Assembly (NCBI GenBank): GCA_020746105.1 | Contig: CM036621.1 | Span: 24,448,501 to 24,512,500 of the forward strand | Source: Trogon surrucura | Lineage: Eukaryota; Chordata; Aves; Trogoniformes; Trogonidae | Direction: 5' to 3' | DNA: 64,000 bases | Shown here: positions 37,543 through 51,482 of the stretch, piece by piece | How the letters are laid out: each line of letters begins with the position of its first letter | Numbering within the stretch: position 1 is the first letter of the stretch | Program-made: the position numbers and the translations under genes | Notes under the pieces: model-generated | What the model was told of the DNA's origin: nothing | What the model saw: only the letters and a program-made list of their open reading frames with translations | Databases searched by the model: none

Positions 37543-40500
37543 AGGCTTTTAGGTTTTTGTTACTATTGGAAGGATTTTTTTTTTATTTGGGAAATGTTTA
37601 AGTGGGAGTTCTACCACTGGAATAGGCTGGGTGTCTAAATTTTTAAAAATCTGTGATTTTTATGACCACCTAGGGTGAATATCAAAATTTCATGTGGCCG
37701 ATTCCTTTATGTGTACTGTCCTTCAACTAGAGATAATGGAGCACAATGCAATGTGCGTGTGGCTTCTGGGTTCCCTTAAGCAAACTCAGCAGCTGCTTTT
37801 CATCTTCTTAATTGAAAGTCATTGATCAGACTTTTTATTTTGGAGGCAATTGATTTGGATTATTTTTGCATGTTGCCCTAAATTCATCTTGTGCTTTTGT
37901 GCTGGCCCCTGGACAGTGACAGGACCAGGACAAAAGAATGATGGATATTTGTGTTTTGGAACTGCTCTGTGTGTACCTTTTTTTGTTTAAATTTGCCAGT
38001 ACATCAGTTTCTTGGTTGTATTTATTTTTCTTTAAACCAGAAGCTAGCACTCCTGCACTGGCCAAAGGAATTTTACGCAGGTAATCCTCATTAATGTACG
38101 TCGGTTGATAAATTCTGCAATACTTTCAGTGATCCCTTGGGGAGTAAGGTCAAAGCCACTTGATATTTTTACTTAAACAGTGTACATTTTTTTACAGACA
38201 GACCTCAGATTGTGGGGGTTCTAGTATAAATCTCACTTGAATGATATTTAGAAATTGGACAAGCAAATACTGCTCTCCCTTCCCCCTCCCAGTTTTGATA
38301 TAAACATTTCCTTACTGGAAAATAGCAATTAATTGTGTTATACAGGTGAATGTAGAGTTTTGATGCATTAGAAAACCAAACCTTTCTTCAGTACGTTTTC
38401 ACCACAGGTTTAGCTTGAATGATTAAAATTAACCTGGTTATATTGGGAACAACCAAACTGAAAAGTCACGTGTGACTTGCTGTGCCCTCACCGGTGACTC
38501 GGCCACATTTCCCCACGTGTGCTGAAAGATGTGTCCCTCAGTTCTTGGCTCCTGGGGATAGAGCCCCGTTACACTTCCATGCCAGTGGAACTGCTGGCAA
38601 ACTGGTTCTCTAGGCATTGAGTGGGAGACTGTGGAAAGGCACTTGGAGGTCCCAGTATTCTTTTGAAAGCCCATCTGGCATGTCAGTGGGTTAACCAGCC
38701 TGGTGAAAGGCTTTTGTGTCAATTGGAAATAGATTAGAGATGGTAGGTAGCTCAAGAGCTTTGTTAATTCTGCAGTGAAGATGAGTCTCTTGGAGCAGTC
38801 AGAGCTGAGAAAGGAATCAGTCCCTGTTTATACCTCTAGGGTAGCTTCTCTAACTGTTGAGAACCACCTTCCAAAAGGAGTCTTTTGCTCTCAGCTTTGT
38901 CTTTGTTCCTTCACCCTCTCTCCTGACCCATCTTTTTTCCACTGACAGTCAGCCAGTTCAAGTTGTGCTGCTTCATGTTGCCAGGATGATCTAGTATGTT
39001 GCTGTGTTCGTAAAATTGCACGAAAGCACTCTGTTGAATAAAGGGGATCGACCAGAAATGACTTTGGGAGATATTCCAGAGAATGGATTGGTAGGGCACT
39101 TGGGAGTTTATTGCATTCTCTTCTGAGTTAGAGGAAGGAAGCTGCAGGATTTAATCCAACCTTACGAACAGACCTGACGTATGGCGAATCTTTCAGACCC
39201 AGTGTTCGGGAGAATTCTGTTAGGCTTTTAGGGATCTTTCTCTCTAAGGTGTCTTGTTCTGCTTCTCTACATCCTGGAGCGCTTGCTTTTTAGTCAAGGA
39301 AGAACTGGTATGTATCAGTAGTGTTTGCTGGTGCTGAAGCCCTTCATCTTGGGTGGAACTGCCAGGCTCAGGCTTTGGCTGGAATAAATAGAAGGTTCTA
39401 TTAAAATTCAGGCAGATGGAGAATGGATGTTGACAGATACAATGGCCAGATTAGGTTTGATTGTGTACTCCTTGAAATGACATTTCTCAGAACTGCTGGG
39501 TCAGATTCTTGTTGTGCAACTCACCTGGAAAAAATGAAGCTAAATGGGCCTTTTACTTCTTCTCAACCTAAAGACTTCCCAATGCAACATTGCACTGGCT
39601 TTCATTCACAAGCATGAAGGGCTAAAGCTTAATTTACTTTTGAAAAATTAGAGCCTGTGTTTTACAGAAACAACTGGGCAACAGTGGACTTAGTACTATT
39701 ACATTGTGCTATTAAATTTTTTTTTTGATGAGCTTTTTTAAGACCCTTGTGGTCAATTTAATCAGAGCACTCTCTGAAAAAAAAAAATCCTTCAGAGTTA
39801 ACTTCTTTACTTTTGCTTTCATGATTACCTGTGGTCTCTTCAAATTTTTGTCATAGTGATTATAAAAATAAATAAATAGGTTTAATAATGGCTTGTCTAC
39901 TGAGGCAAGTGAAAACTTTGTTTGCTGGAATGTTTGGTTGCATTTGAACAGATTTCTTTTCTCCATAAATATTCCTATGGTAGCTTGACTTTTTTTTCGT
40001 TTCTTTCCCCCTGCCCCCTCCCCAGGTTATCCTTCCCCAAGAAGAGTGGTGGGGGCCAACCAGAACTACCACAGTGGAGTGATAGAAGCAAAATATGAAT
40101 TCATAATGTGAGCAAATGATCTTAGACATGGCGAGAAGGATGCATATAGTTAACTGGCTTCCCTCACCTTCCCTGTCCTGTATCATCTGAGATGGCATGC
40201 AGCTTCCTGGTGCTGATAAAGCTTTTTGTCTGTTTTTTTTTTGTTAAAGCTGACTTTTTACTTTCCTGGTATGTTATCTATTTAGAGGAAAGAAAAATGT
40301 CTGTAGTTGCATTATTTGCTATTGTTGATCTGTTGATTCTGTCATAGGTATAATGTATAATGATTGGGAGGTATTGCATCTTTGATTATTTAATAGCTTT
40401 AAAATCTGTAGCTTTTCGGCCAAATATGTCTCCTGTAGTCAAATGATTACTAGGTTCACTTAAAGGGATGAATTTGTACTATAGCTGATTTTCTGTTTTA

Positions 40501-42229
40501 TATGATTGGAAAAAAGCAAAGCATGTCTTGAGTTCTTAAGCTGAGATTTTTTTTTTTTGTGCAACTGGACATTATTTTATATGAAAGGGAAAAAAGAAAC
40601 TTTTTTTCTCCCTAGCCATGCAACATATTCTTATTTCTCTTGACTGTCTGTAAAAGAATGTAGGTGGCCAATTTGTAACTGCTCTAGGAGGCAGCATGTT
40701 AAGTATTCAGCTGTGTAGGTAATGAGGGTTGTTGAGAATTGAGCATTGCTTGTATATTCATTGCTAATAGCTCCCCTCGTTGAGTCAATTTGTATTGTTT
40801 GGTTTTTTTTTTTCCTTCAGATGACAGGAATATAGTTTGGTGTAGATATTTCAGCCTTTTTGCCCCAGAAAAAAACCATAATTACTTATAAATAAAATAC
40901 ACATAAAAATATGAGAAGTCAAATGTGAATTTTTCATAACTATTAATCTCAGTACTGTGATGTGAAATCAAATTAGTTTTAGTTACTGATTTATGAACTG
41001 TTTATTTTAGAGCTAGGAAAGTCAATTAAATTCCTGTAGCCTGTGTAGAAGAATAATCCTGGCTTGAGCTTCTGACCTATAAGAAAAGGGAGCAAGAAAT
41101 ATCTTCATATTGTTTTCTGAGCTTTTGGTTGCATCTCCAAGTGATACTACTCACTCAGCCACCAAACTGAGCATGTCCTTTATGTGACATGTAGCTCACA
41201 TGTGATTCCATATAGCTGTGTGGATGTGAGAGCCTGCAGAAAACTGGTTGTGGGTTTTTTTTTTAAAAAAATGTATTGTATTTATTTATTTTTCACAGCT
41301 GTTAAAGAGATATTGTCAGAGTTCATAGTAAAAAAAGAAAAGACAGTATTACAAATTTTTACCTATTGCATTAGGTGGGATTTGGGAAGGATCTTCAGAA
41401 TTTTTTTCCCCTCTCTCTCTGGAGTGGGGTTGCAAGTGGGCGAGTTGTGAAGGCAGCTCATTGAGGTCTTACTGATTATCCAGAGTAATGAATATGAACA
41501 GTAGAAGTTTTTAAAAGACCTTTCTAATTCTGTAATTCTGTATTTGATCTTCTGTTAGACTTTTATGTTTTTATTTAGGCTATTTGCTATATTCTGATTG
41601 GGAAGGATCCCTACTTAGATGTAGACTTTATTTTCATAGATTTTTTTTTTTCTTCTTTTAGATATTGTTTTATTGTTAAGTATTTTACTTCAGGTATTTT
41701 GCTTATGACTTGTTTACATCATTTGTGGGCTCTGTGTTTTGTCCAGTTCAGGAACATTGAGAAGTTGTCTACATTTCTTTCTGCATTGTTTACTTTGTTT
41801 CTGCAAGATTTTCTCAGCAGTATGGAATAGCCTCCAGATTACTTTTCCGTGTTTGTGTATTTTAAAGCTGCAGTATAACTGAATGGCAAAGGATATGCTT
41901 GTAGATTAAAAAATGGGGGGTAGAGTGGATGGCAAGTCTTGAAACTGTATGCCCAACTGAAAGTCTCCTGAATAAGTGCTCTAGCAAAAAGAGGAAAAAC
42001 ATGTTTATTTTGTCCTATGTTTTAGAAGAAAAATTACAAACTAGTGACTAGCGATCAGAATGTATAGAGAGTTGTAGAGAATACTGAAAGCGAGGTGAAT
42101 CATTGATCAAATCCATTTAGTGAGGTGGAAATATTGTGTGATAGTTGTTTTATGGGGTTCAGTACTGGGCCCTGGGAAAACTCAGGTGCTGCATGGTCCC
42201 AGGTAACCCTGCTCTCCTGGAGACCACCA
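37543..42229. other. Unique non-coding DNA, no gene seen
   Basis: 38450-38760 is GC-richer and holds the palindrome at 38463-38478 and a second CACGTG near 38515; its 105-codon minus frame has no recognised domain. Elsewhere there are A/T homopolymers (around 40549-40558, 40801, 41258, 41641). A faint CR1-like end near 41505-41545 was not accepted. Confidence 0.5.
38463..38478. repeat. Palindrome with central CACGTG-type E-box
   Basis: AAGTCAC-GT-GTGACTT: 7-bp perfect arms with a 2-nt centre. It includes CACGTG, the canonical E-box, flanked by GTCAC/GTGAC, the context preferred by MiT/TFE and USF proteins. A further CACGTG lies about 45 bases downstream. Confidence 0.7.
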
Positions 42230-42248
42230 GGGTTTGGGTTTGGGTTAG
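42230..42248 (+). repeat. Short telomere-like motif, (GGGTTT)2GGGTTAG
   Basis: Three G3 tracts in phase with six-base spacing, the last unit being the vertebrate telomeric GGGTTA. Too short to be a true interstitial telomere array; chance or a tiny repair scar. Confidence 0.7.
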
Positions 42249-45200
42249 TGTGATCTGTCCATAATAGTTGTGCTCTACTCTCTGCCATTGCCTGTCCAAG
42301 TCTAAAGACATGGCTAAATTTTACAGGGTGGTGCACGGTTTCACTTGAGAAGGTGTTAAAGCAGAAGAACACTTCACGAGGAAACTATAGAGGAAAGAAT
42401 TTGGAAAATGCTCCCCATTTCCCTTATCGACTAGTTTGTTCCTGGATGTGGCCAGTAACAGGCCTGTGACCTTGGGCCTTGGAAAATGACTGGTTTGTGG
42501 CTGTATGTTTCTGCTATAGTTTTCCTCCATGCCCTTTAACAACAACTGTTCGAAGATTAGAAAACTATGCTCCTAAACCCAAAAGCACTGAATAAATATA
42601 TATTCTTCTCTCCCTGTGATTTAGTTCTGATTGAAATTTATGGTATTGGTCATGTGAGTAAAACTACAATATGGTAACTGAGTGCTTTTTATATGACTGA
42701 AAGCGCATGTGGGATACATGGACATGATTAAGCAAATATATTAAATTGCTTGCTTTGCAAAATTGTTCAATTATTAAGTTAGGCTATTTAGATGTTTTAT
42801 ACAGAGGGAAAACAGGATGTTGTTCAAAGTAAACAAAAAATGCTCTATTTTGCTTAGCTGATCAATAGGAAAGAACAAATCTGTGTGATTTTTGGTTTAC
42901 ATTTAAGAAACCCCAACCTTACAATAAATTGTTAGGCATGTGGGTTTTTTTATGTCAGTCAAAATAAATTTTCAGCAGAGCATGAAAATGGAAGACAGAG
43001 AATCTGAATGGTTCTACTTTAGAGCCGCACTGAAAGTTTTTTGTTTTATGTAAATAGAGATTGATGGAACATTTTACATAGAGTGCAGGTTTTTGACAAA
43101 AAGTATTGATGGTTGCTTTCAGTAAGTGTTACTGGAGATGACAGAACATTGCATTTTAAGATGAATTACAGTAGAAACTCCCTCTTTGGGAATGTCATAC
43201 ATTTTATTTCATCTGTTGTTTTGAGAAAGAATGACTAAAGTCATAAATACCACAGACTGATCTCTTCTTCCTTAGCATCTTATAGATCTTGCATTAGTTT
43301 TCTGTGCTTAGTAGGAGTTATATTAAAAATAATTAGGTAAATGCATGTTTTTTTGCTAAAACTTACTTTGAGTTTTTCAGTGTGAACTTGTATTGATGCT
43401 AATCCTAAAGGAATGGTCCTCTTGGTTTTTATATTGGCTTATATTTAAAGCTTCAGAAGAACAAAATGCTTTGTCTAATGCTTTTGGAGGCAAGCTAATT
43501 TAGAGATCTCGTTTGAGTGGCATAAGACTCCTTTTTGCAAAGGCAGGTTGATCAACTTCACAGCACCCAAATGCTAAACTTTTAATTAACATTTCCAAAA
43601 GCAGTTACATTGTCTGTAACCCAAAGAGAGGTTTTAAAAGTGTTTTGTCCTGTACTGTGCATAGTTTTGTGGAATTTTCTTTTGAAGCAGTAACAGAAAA
43701 CCAGGCAAATGGGATAACTAAATTCCTAGAACTGAAAATGCAAGTGGGATTTGGACAGTGAGATGGGATGAGTTAAGTCAATGGGAATTACAAGTGGTGC
43801 TTAGTAGGAAATGAATTCTGTGGCAAACATACATTTGCATTTTGTATTTTAAATGCTTTTAAATTGTCTTGTGGTTAAAATAGTTGTAGAGTAAGCAAGA
43901 GATCTAGTCTCTGCAATGCTTATGTTTCTTTCAAGTTCTGTGGTATTCACCTTCCCACACCCCTGCCATCCCTTAAAAAGACAAAAGAGAGGTTTGAAAA
44001 AATATTGCACAACAAGAGTGTGCAAGTATTATGGAGGTTTCATGGAGGGGCACGATGTGAATGCGGATTCCTCAGCAAGTTTCATGGCTGGCAATGACAG
44101 CTTGGAAAGGAAGACTAGATGTGCTCTCAGAAGAGTGATAGTTTTAACGTACACCAGCTTCTGGGCGTGTTTTTTCAAGCCTTTTAAAGAATATTCTCTT
44201 TTTGGAATAATAAAAGAGCAATAGTGACATTTCAGTGATGAATGTATGTGTAAAAGGGAATATAGCCAAAAGGGTATTGTCACCCTAAAAAGAAAAGCTT
44301 GTGTAAAGAAGGCTTATGCTTTAGAAAGGAGCATGGAGAAAGTGACAAATCAAATATCAACAATTAAACTGAGCTTCTTCTAGATGGCCTCCATTTCCAA
44401 GTTAGCATTCTAATACCACGTCTCATTGCTTACTGAAAATCAGCTCTCTCTTGCCTGCAACTGGGTTGTCTACTGAGAAGTAAGTCGATTTTTTTCTACA
44501 TTACTGTTAAGCTCTTGCAGTAGAAAGTTATTGTGGTTTATCATTCTTCCCACCTAAAATCTTTCTTATTGCAGCTTTGATGCAAAAGCATTACTAATAT
44601 TTTCTTTAAAAGTATTAATTTTTCCTTATCTTACAACACAATATTACCCAAAATGATTTCGAAACCTTGATAGATATGAATCTATTTCATATATTGATTC
44701 TTTTCTTTCGCCATTTATTGACTTTTACCAACCTGATGGTAGCTTGGCTTGGATCTGTCCCCTTAGTAGGACTGAGGAACATGCCATTGAACGCTGGCTA
44801 TTCCATTGTTTTAACATGCTAAGCCCACCACTTTTCCAAAATCCCCGCTGTGGTGGTCCATATTTGAATGGTGAAAACCACTCAGGTAATGATTAGATAC
44901 CATTGTACAGGCATCTTTTTAACTATTGAGCGAACTGATTAAATACACAGAAGATTCATCATGGAATTTATCTTCCACCTTGGACTGAAGCTTGTCAGGC
45001 AATGTCTTGCTGTATTCACTAGCTTATCCTCTTGTTTAATTTATAGATCCTCAATTGACTTCTTGATGGTTGCTGACCTGACCTGGAATACAGGGAATCT
45101 TTTCCCTGGCTGCTTTGCTCAAGGACTGTCATTGTTTCTGTGCTGGGTCAGTGTTCAGCAGCTGGGCCTGAAAGACATGTCTTTCCCACAGGTGGAGCAA

Positions 45201-48200
45201 GGGTTTCCCAGTTCCTTCACCAAACCGTACCTTCCTCTGCAAGGAGACGTCCTGGCACATTTCAGCAGGCTGTTGTTTCGTAGCAGGCTGTTGCATGGCA
45301 GGCAATGTTGTGAAAAAAATCATCAAGTGTTTTCTAAAAATTTAAATTTATTACTGTCTGGATAGTCAAATTTAATTGGAGGAAGGGAATTAATAAGCTG
45401 CTGTGCAGAGAGAATGACCCTCTACTGGTGTGAGGCTTGAGGAAAATAAAACAACTTTGTGGAAGAAAAAGGCTTTTCCTTATTCTGTAAATGTCCTAAA
45501 AATTCCTAGTGTAGTATAGCCAACTCCAGGACAAGATTTAAACGGATGCTTCAAGCAGACCTTAACCCATGAAATCATCCTATCCTGCAGCCAAAACCCC
45601 ACCTTCGAACTCCTGAATAAATAGATTCTCATGACAGAATAATTCATCTCCAGTCACAAAAGCATCACCTTTAAACGACAGCTTGTAGAGACCCTGTGCT
45701 TGTTAGGACCAGATCAGCAGCCCGCATGGTTCGGACGTAAACTCATGAAAGGAAGATTAATTTATCTGTCATCCTATGCTTTGACAGTTGTAAATCTCAT
45801 TTTGCTCTAAGCAGAAATAGGGGGACCTTTGAATTTTTAAGGGTGATACTAAGAAAACCTAACCTAGACTCTCTGAGGCTTGAAGAAACAAAATGTACTT
45901 GTGGTCAGTGAAATCTTAAGTAATCTTCAGGCATAAAAAATAAAAAAAGTGGTGGCAACCAAGGTAGGCAAGGCTCACTTTCCACGGGCAAGGGCCGTGT
46001 GGGTGCAGCAGTGCGGTGTGCCTGCTGCAGCTCTCTTGGGTGAACAGACGTAGAAGCCAAGAGAAGCGAGGCTCTGTGTTTGTTGATCGATGGTAGCAGA
46101 CAACTCCGTGAGCCAAGCGTGTGTGCTTTTTTTAAATGTGTTGGCACTGTTTTTAGAACTTTTCCTTTTCTGACATTCTGAACTTTATAGAGGTGATTTT
46201 TTTTTTCTTTTTGAAAATTCATAAAGCTGTCAGACTGATTTATTGTGGAATGATACTGTGCAGATTTTAAACATCTATGACAGTACATCTGTAAAATCTA
46301 AATGAAAACTCTAATAGTCATGACCTCATTGGAGACGGACTGTTGTCTTATGACAGAAGCATTCATGGAAAGAGAGGAGGTGGTTAAAGCTAGGAAAAGT
46401 TTTTCTTGTTAGTGCTACGCAGCTGGTATCTTGTGTATTGTGGGAACTGGGAATAGTGTGTCTTGCCTGCTTTCTTTATTCCATGCACTCTAAATTAAAC
46501 ATAGTATAATAGCTGTGGAAATTTAATTTTCACTTCCATATCAAAGAATCCAAAATAAGATCTGTTAATACTGTTTTAAAATCTGAGTTCCCTAGGGTAG
46601 AATGGGACTATTTTTGTTAGGTTAGTATAAGGGCATCTGCAAATACTGTGGCATTTGCTGTGTGTGTTCAGTGCAAAGTAATCTTTTTATGGAGATGAGT
46701 TACTGTTGATTTATACTGAATTCAGACTATATAAAACTTCTGAGAACCTGCTTGTAGTATGATACTGTACATACAGTTCAGGTCTCTAAGTGCATTTCAT
46801 TACTCTGCAGGACTAGATTGCAGCAAAGTACATGATTTTTTGTCTGCCAGTACGTTGGGAACTGTGCCTTTCCTTGCTGATGAGGAGGTGACCTCTGTGT
46901 TAACTGCTTCTCTGTTGGGCTAGAAGTGAAATAAGTGAAAAATCAGGTTTTTTCCTTGAAAGTATAGAGTACTAATGAGCACTTTTCCTACTTTCTTACT
47001 TCCAGCTTGCCTCACCTGCTAGTTCGAGGCCTCACATCTGATTGTGTAAAGCTGGTGGTGAATCAGGGACATCACCCTGTTGTAAACTTTCAGTGGGTTA
47101 GGAAAAATTGTTCAGCTGTTACTCTCTGCAAATTGTAGGGGTATTAGCTCAGCCCAGAACTGCCATAACGGAACCAGTTCCCTGTGCCAGCGTGGCCTTT
47201 CCTTTCTGGATGAGCATACAAAATCCACTTCAGTGGCAGGACAACCAAACTGCTGTTGCTTGCTTTACAAGTAGTCCAAGAGGGAGCTACTCTGAATTCT
47301 AATGAAATAAAAAGATGTGGAACCCTACACAGTTGAGCTGTTGAATGAGCAAGTGTGCTAGCAGAAACAAGTAAAAAAATAATTTGTTTTAAAATAATAT
47401 GTTTTAAGTGTGTTAAAAAAAAAAAAGAGAGAGGGAGAAGTGTCATGCTGTCTTCTCTAGCAAGACAATATTTAAATGGCAATTATTAAAAAAAACCAAA
47501 CCAACTCCCCAGCTTTTCAGGCGTGAAAGAGCAGTTGTTGAAAAATACAAGCATGCCAAATGAGTTACTTTGTACTTTTACGGATTCTGAGTAGTTTAAT
47601 GTTACGCCCGAGGTTCCCTATGATTTTTTTGAAGAAACTTTTTAGTTTTCTTTGATTTTGTTCAAGCATAATGAGGTAGCTTAGTTAGACTTCTATAATT
47701 TAGATTTGGTTTAGAATGCATATATGAGGTTTTTAAAGTTTTTATTGCAACTACCGAAATAAAGATGAGGACAAGTGAAGATGGCATTATTTAACCGAAG
47801 TTAGAATCTGAAACCAAAATCTTAAGGTAACGTTTTATGTTCAATACTTCGCCTTGATTCACTGAAGAACTGATTTTAATTTCAGGTGTAGTGTGAACTA
47901 CACTTGTGGAAAGAAAAAAGGCGCAATTTGAAATTCTTCTGAAATAATTTCTGCACTTTACTCTGGGAGTGTGTAAAATTGTCAGTGTTGCAGAAAGACA
48001 TTGTTTTGATAGTGTCTTGAACAACTTGGAACAAAAAAATCTTCGCTGCAAAGAGTTTACAATCTAAGCCATAACGCTGTAAATGCTCGCCAGGTTCCTA
48101 ATCAAACGAAGCTTTAAAATCCTTCATGAATATCATGTTAAGGTCAGAGACATTCATAGTAACATATAAAAATAGCAGTTCGTTCATAACAGAAACTCTG

Positions 48201-49859
48201 AGTGTTTTTTTGTCTCTGGAGTAAAAAGCAGAAAACCATATTATGTCTATTTTTCTGACAGGCCAGTATAAAAAATAATAAAGATGGCTGTCCTAAAATG
48301 AATCTTCTTACGTACTACTATTTTTTCTCTGTTTTTTTTTGCCTTACACTTGATATAGAATGGTATGAATGCTAGCGTTAGTTGATTGTGCCAGTGGCTG
48401 TTTAGGTATATGGTTTATTTTAAAATGTAGTAGTAATGAACTTAGTGACCTGTAGTAAGTAACACACTTGTTCTTACCCTGAGAAGTCCTCTTCTCTAAA
48501 ACATTCTCTGTGTTACTGTTTCATTGTGGTGCAGGCAGTGGAATATGCTGAATTCTGCACAGCTCTGTACTAGATTTGCTCATGAAATAGGATAGGAGTG
48601 TAGGAGTGTAGTAATTGCACAGATTTGAAGTATAGTATTATGAAAACTTGTCCCAGAGTGTTCCTATTGCTTAAAGTAGGAGGTCAGATTTTGTGCCTTT
48701 GCTCAGGCAGGGCATAACACATGGTTGTGACATAGTGAGATCTGAGTATTTGAGGAAGGAGGATCAATAGTGATGTGATCATGAATTCTGATAGTGTTCT
48801 CAAATAGGCATACAGAGGGCATGTCAGTATTTTGTAGTGTTCTCTCTTTGTAACGGAAATCAACTACACAGCTGAGATGCAGAGGCTGAGTGGGTTTGTT
48901 CTTAGTCTTTAGTCTGGACGGTGTGGCAAATATTTTTGCAGTTCATGTAATTTGTGCTAGTAAAATGAATGAATTTTTGTGAAGGATGAGATCTCATTAA
49001 AGACTTTCCTAATTCTAATGCTTAAAGAATCGAGGTAATCTTTATGTAATCCACTGGTCTTTTTGATTGGTTTTGCCTGTAATGCAGTGTCTGAAGTGTA
49101 TCTCAGACATCTCATTTTAATGGCAATGAACGGAGCAAAGTTATTTGGAAACTAGCTGAGGTGCATGGTCCGAGGACAAACCAAGTCAGCAGCGGGTGTT
49201 ACAGTTGTTGGGCGCTGCTACGGAAACATGTTAAGAAGGAGTTGCATGAATCGATCCATGACTGGATCAAGGATGGAACTGCTCTAAGAATTAGATCCTA
49301 GATAATCTTTGGCTTTAATTTCTATAACACTATGGAACATTCCTTGTCACTGTACAAACTGACTGAATCACATAAATATTTCTCCAATTTAAAAAAGATA
49401 AATCACATTTTATAATTTTTTTTAAACATCCTTTGGGCAGATCAAAGTATTTTTCTGTTCTGCAATGCTTACAGGCAAATATTATTTCAATGAAGTATGG
49501 CTTCATGTGTTTAATGGGACAGAATTTTTTCAAAAGTAAATTGGTTCTTCTAGAAGACAATATACATTAGCCACCTCTCTAAGGCAAATATATATATAAT
49601 AAAATTTTTTTTCCTCCTGGCTAATTTAAGCTATTTTGATCAGGAGATAATTAAAAAAAAAAGACTTTGCACGATATTTCTAAACTTTTTTTTTCCTTTT
49701 CACTTCTAAAGGCACAGTAGGGAGCCATGGGAAATGTATTTTCATCTAGGGTTGTAGGAGGAATACATATTGTTTGTTTAAGGCATCAGGTATTGAGAAA
49801 TGGCGGGGTGAAAAGTTTGACCTGAACTGCCAGATCTGATCTGCAAGGGGGTAATTGAG
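42249..49859. other. Unique non-coding DNA, no gene seen
   Basis: About 7.6 kb with no accepted gene or transposon. The frames at 44961-45365 (134 codons, plus) and 45905-46288 (127 codons, minus) are among the longest but show no domains and no splice context. A 12-base direct repeat AGCAGGCTGTTG occurs twice at about 45263-45293. A12 followed by a GA run is at 47415-47435. The tandem TAGGAGTG pair is at about 48594-48609. Confidence 0.5.
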
Positions 49860-50080
49860 TTGCCATGTTTTTTTTCTCCTCAGTTTAAATCAAGTTTTGC
49901 TATAGCCCATTTAAGTGTCAGACTGGTAGCAAAACTTGACAACTTCAGGGTGCAAGCTTGCTTTTGATCAGGATTTACATGCAAATCATTTTTACCTTGA
50001 ACTGTCAGCTCCTGTTTTGACACTGTGAGGGGAGGTCCCCCCATTTCTTGCAGTCTCTGCTTCTTAAGCCATGGGGATGA
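49860..50080. promoter_or_regulatory. Candidate regulatory element with octamer site and long inverted repeat
   Basis: Contains the 13-bp perfect inverted repeat (49890-49939) and an exact octamer ATGCAAAT (49979-49986), the OCT/POU consensus, then AACTGTCAGC and TTTTGACACTGTGAGGG. Repeat-free otherwise. Looks like constrained regulatory DNA; not measured. Confidence 0.38.
49890..49939. repeat. Perfect 13-bp inverted repeat, 24-nt loop
   Basis: TCAAGTTTTGCTA (49890-49902) and TAGCAAAACTTGA (49927-49939) flank 24 nt. This is the longest perfect spaced inverted repeat I noticed in the window. The stem does not continue outward, so at 13 bp it is shorter than a usual microRNA precursor stem. 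It could be a paired protein site or a small structured RNA. Confidence 0.85.
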
Positions 50081-51445
50081 TGGCCAATGCCGTTAGTTGG
50101 CATGTGGAAGAAAATTATTCTAGTAATATGGTAGTTAAAACTTTTTCTGTCCATCTACGTATTTTTTTTTTCTACCCCCTTTCCTGTCAGTCAGCTGTTG
50201 CAGCTGGGCTTCTAATCTCCTTTTTGCCTCGAAGAAAATCTAACAATAATCCTGAGTTTGATGTCAGATAGAAACTAGAGAATTGGGGTAGAGGGTCACC
50301 AGTGTACTGGGGAATGGGTTTAAGCTGCAAAACAACACAAAGGATGCTGACAGTCCACATTTTCCTGGGCTTTAAACAAAGTCTTTGGTAAGTTTAAAGA
50401 ATCTTCTCCTTGCATGACTAAACCTATTGATGGTTTAGAGACAAAGCTGCCTTAGAAGGCTTAAGACTGAACCTTCTTTCCATTTTTACTGTGAAAACCT
50501 TAAGATGTTCAATTTTTTAACATTGTATAATTGGAGAAAAATTACAGAGGGGCCTGTGAACGATGAATAAACAATGTGAATGGACAGTATGTCTTTTTGA
50601 GGCCATATCTAGTAAAACTCATGTGTAATATACCTTTCAGATTAATTTAATTTCCATTTACACTTTACATCTGGAGCTAATCTTTCAAGAAAATCCCACA
50701 TAGGAAAGTAAACTAATAAAACAAAAACTGTAATTTAATACATAAAAGTTTCTAAAAATAAAAACAACTTGAGAAATAGACTAGTGAAACTATAAAAACC
50801 CCATAAAATTGCTATTGTACCGAACTAAACAAATGATGCAAGAAGTTACTTCTCGCAAGTGATGTTGTTATTCTGTTTTCTAGTTAAACAATTTTTTCTT
50901 TGTACTACTAGTAGAGTAGGGACATCAAACACACTGTTTCACTGAGGTGGCAGGCAGTGTCATGTTTGATAATCTACATATGAAAGCATAACTTTTAAAG
51001 TCAAGATTTTGAGATGCAATCTGCTTTATCTGTCTTGGACCTTATTTTAGCAGACAAAAACCTGAATATGCTAGCACGCGCTGTGAAATTTTAATTGAAT
51101 TGTTAATGACACTTTGGAGTGACACAACATGTGAGAAACTTTCAAGAATCGATCATGGGAAGCCCTTTTCCTTACTGTTACAAAACAGAAGACACTGGGA
51201 ACTTGACAAGTCCAAGTGTCTGAGGCCAGGGGAATAATTGATAGCAGGCTGCCTGTATCCAAGGTCCTTTAGCAGTAATTGCAAGCAGGATCTGACTCTC
51301 TGATCTCACCAGTGGTATTCACCATGCCAAAACGACCAGCCTTTGACGGATTGCTTTCCTGCAGTAATAACTTAGGCATGTTCCCTTTCTCACATGAGGC
51401 CACACATCCCTCCCACTGGAGAAAATGAGTTGAAAATGAGTTGCT

Positions 51446-51447
<2 letters not shown>

Positions 51448-51478
<31 letters not shown>
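51448..51478. repeat. T31 homopolymer beside a tandem duplication
   Basis: Thirty-one consecutive T, the longest homopolymer in the window, preceded by two tandem copies of an 11-base unit (GAAAATGAGTT). Read on the minus strand it is an A31 tail, but the sequence that would be its body (above 51478) carries no polyadenylation signal nearby and no recognised retrocopy. Confidence 0.95.

Positions 51479-51482
<4 letters not shown>

Noticed and set aside
41505..41545. CR1-like octamer end (AATTCTGTAATTCTG)
   Set aside because: Two weak octamers without the GGTTGG...GGTCCCTTCC core; likely chance.
44961..45365. 134-codon plus-strand open frame
   Set aside because: No recognisable domain, and another frame is open on the opposite strand in the same GC-richer patch.
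45905..46288. 127-codon minus-strand open frame
   Set aside because: GC-richer patch lacks stops by composition; translation has no family resemblance.
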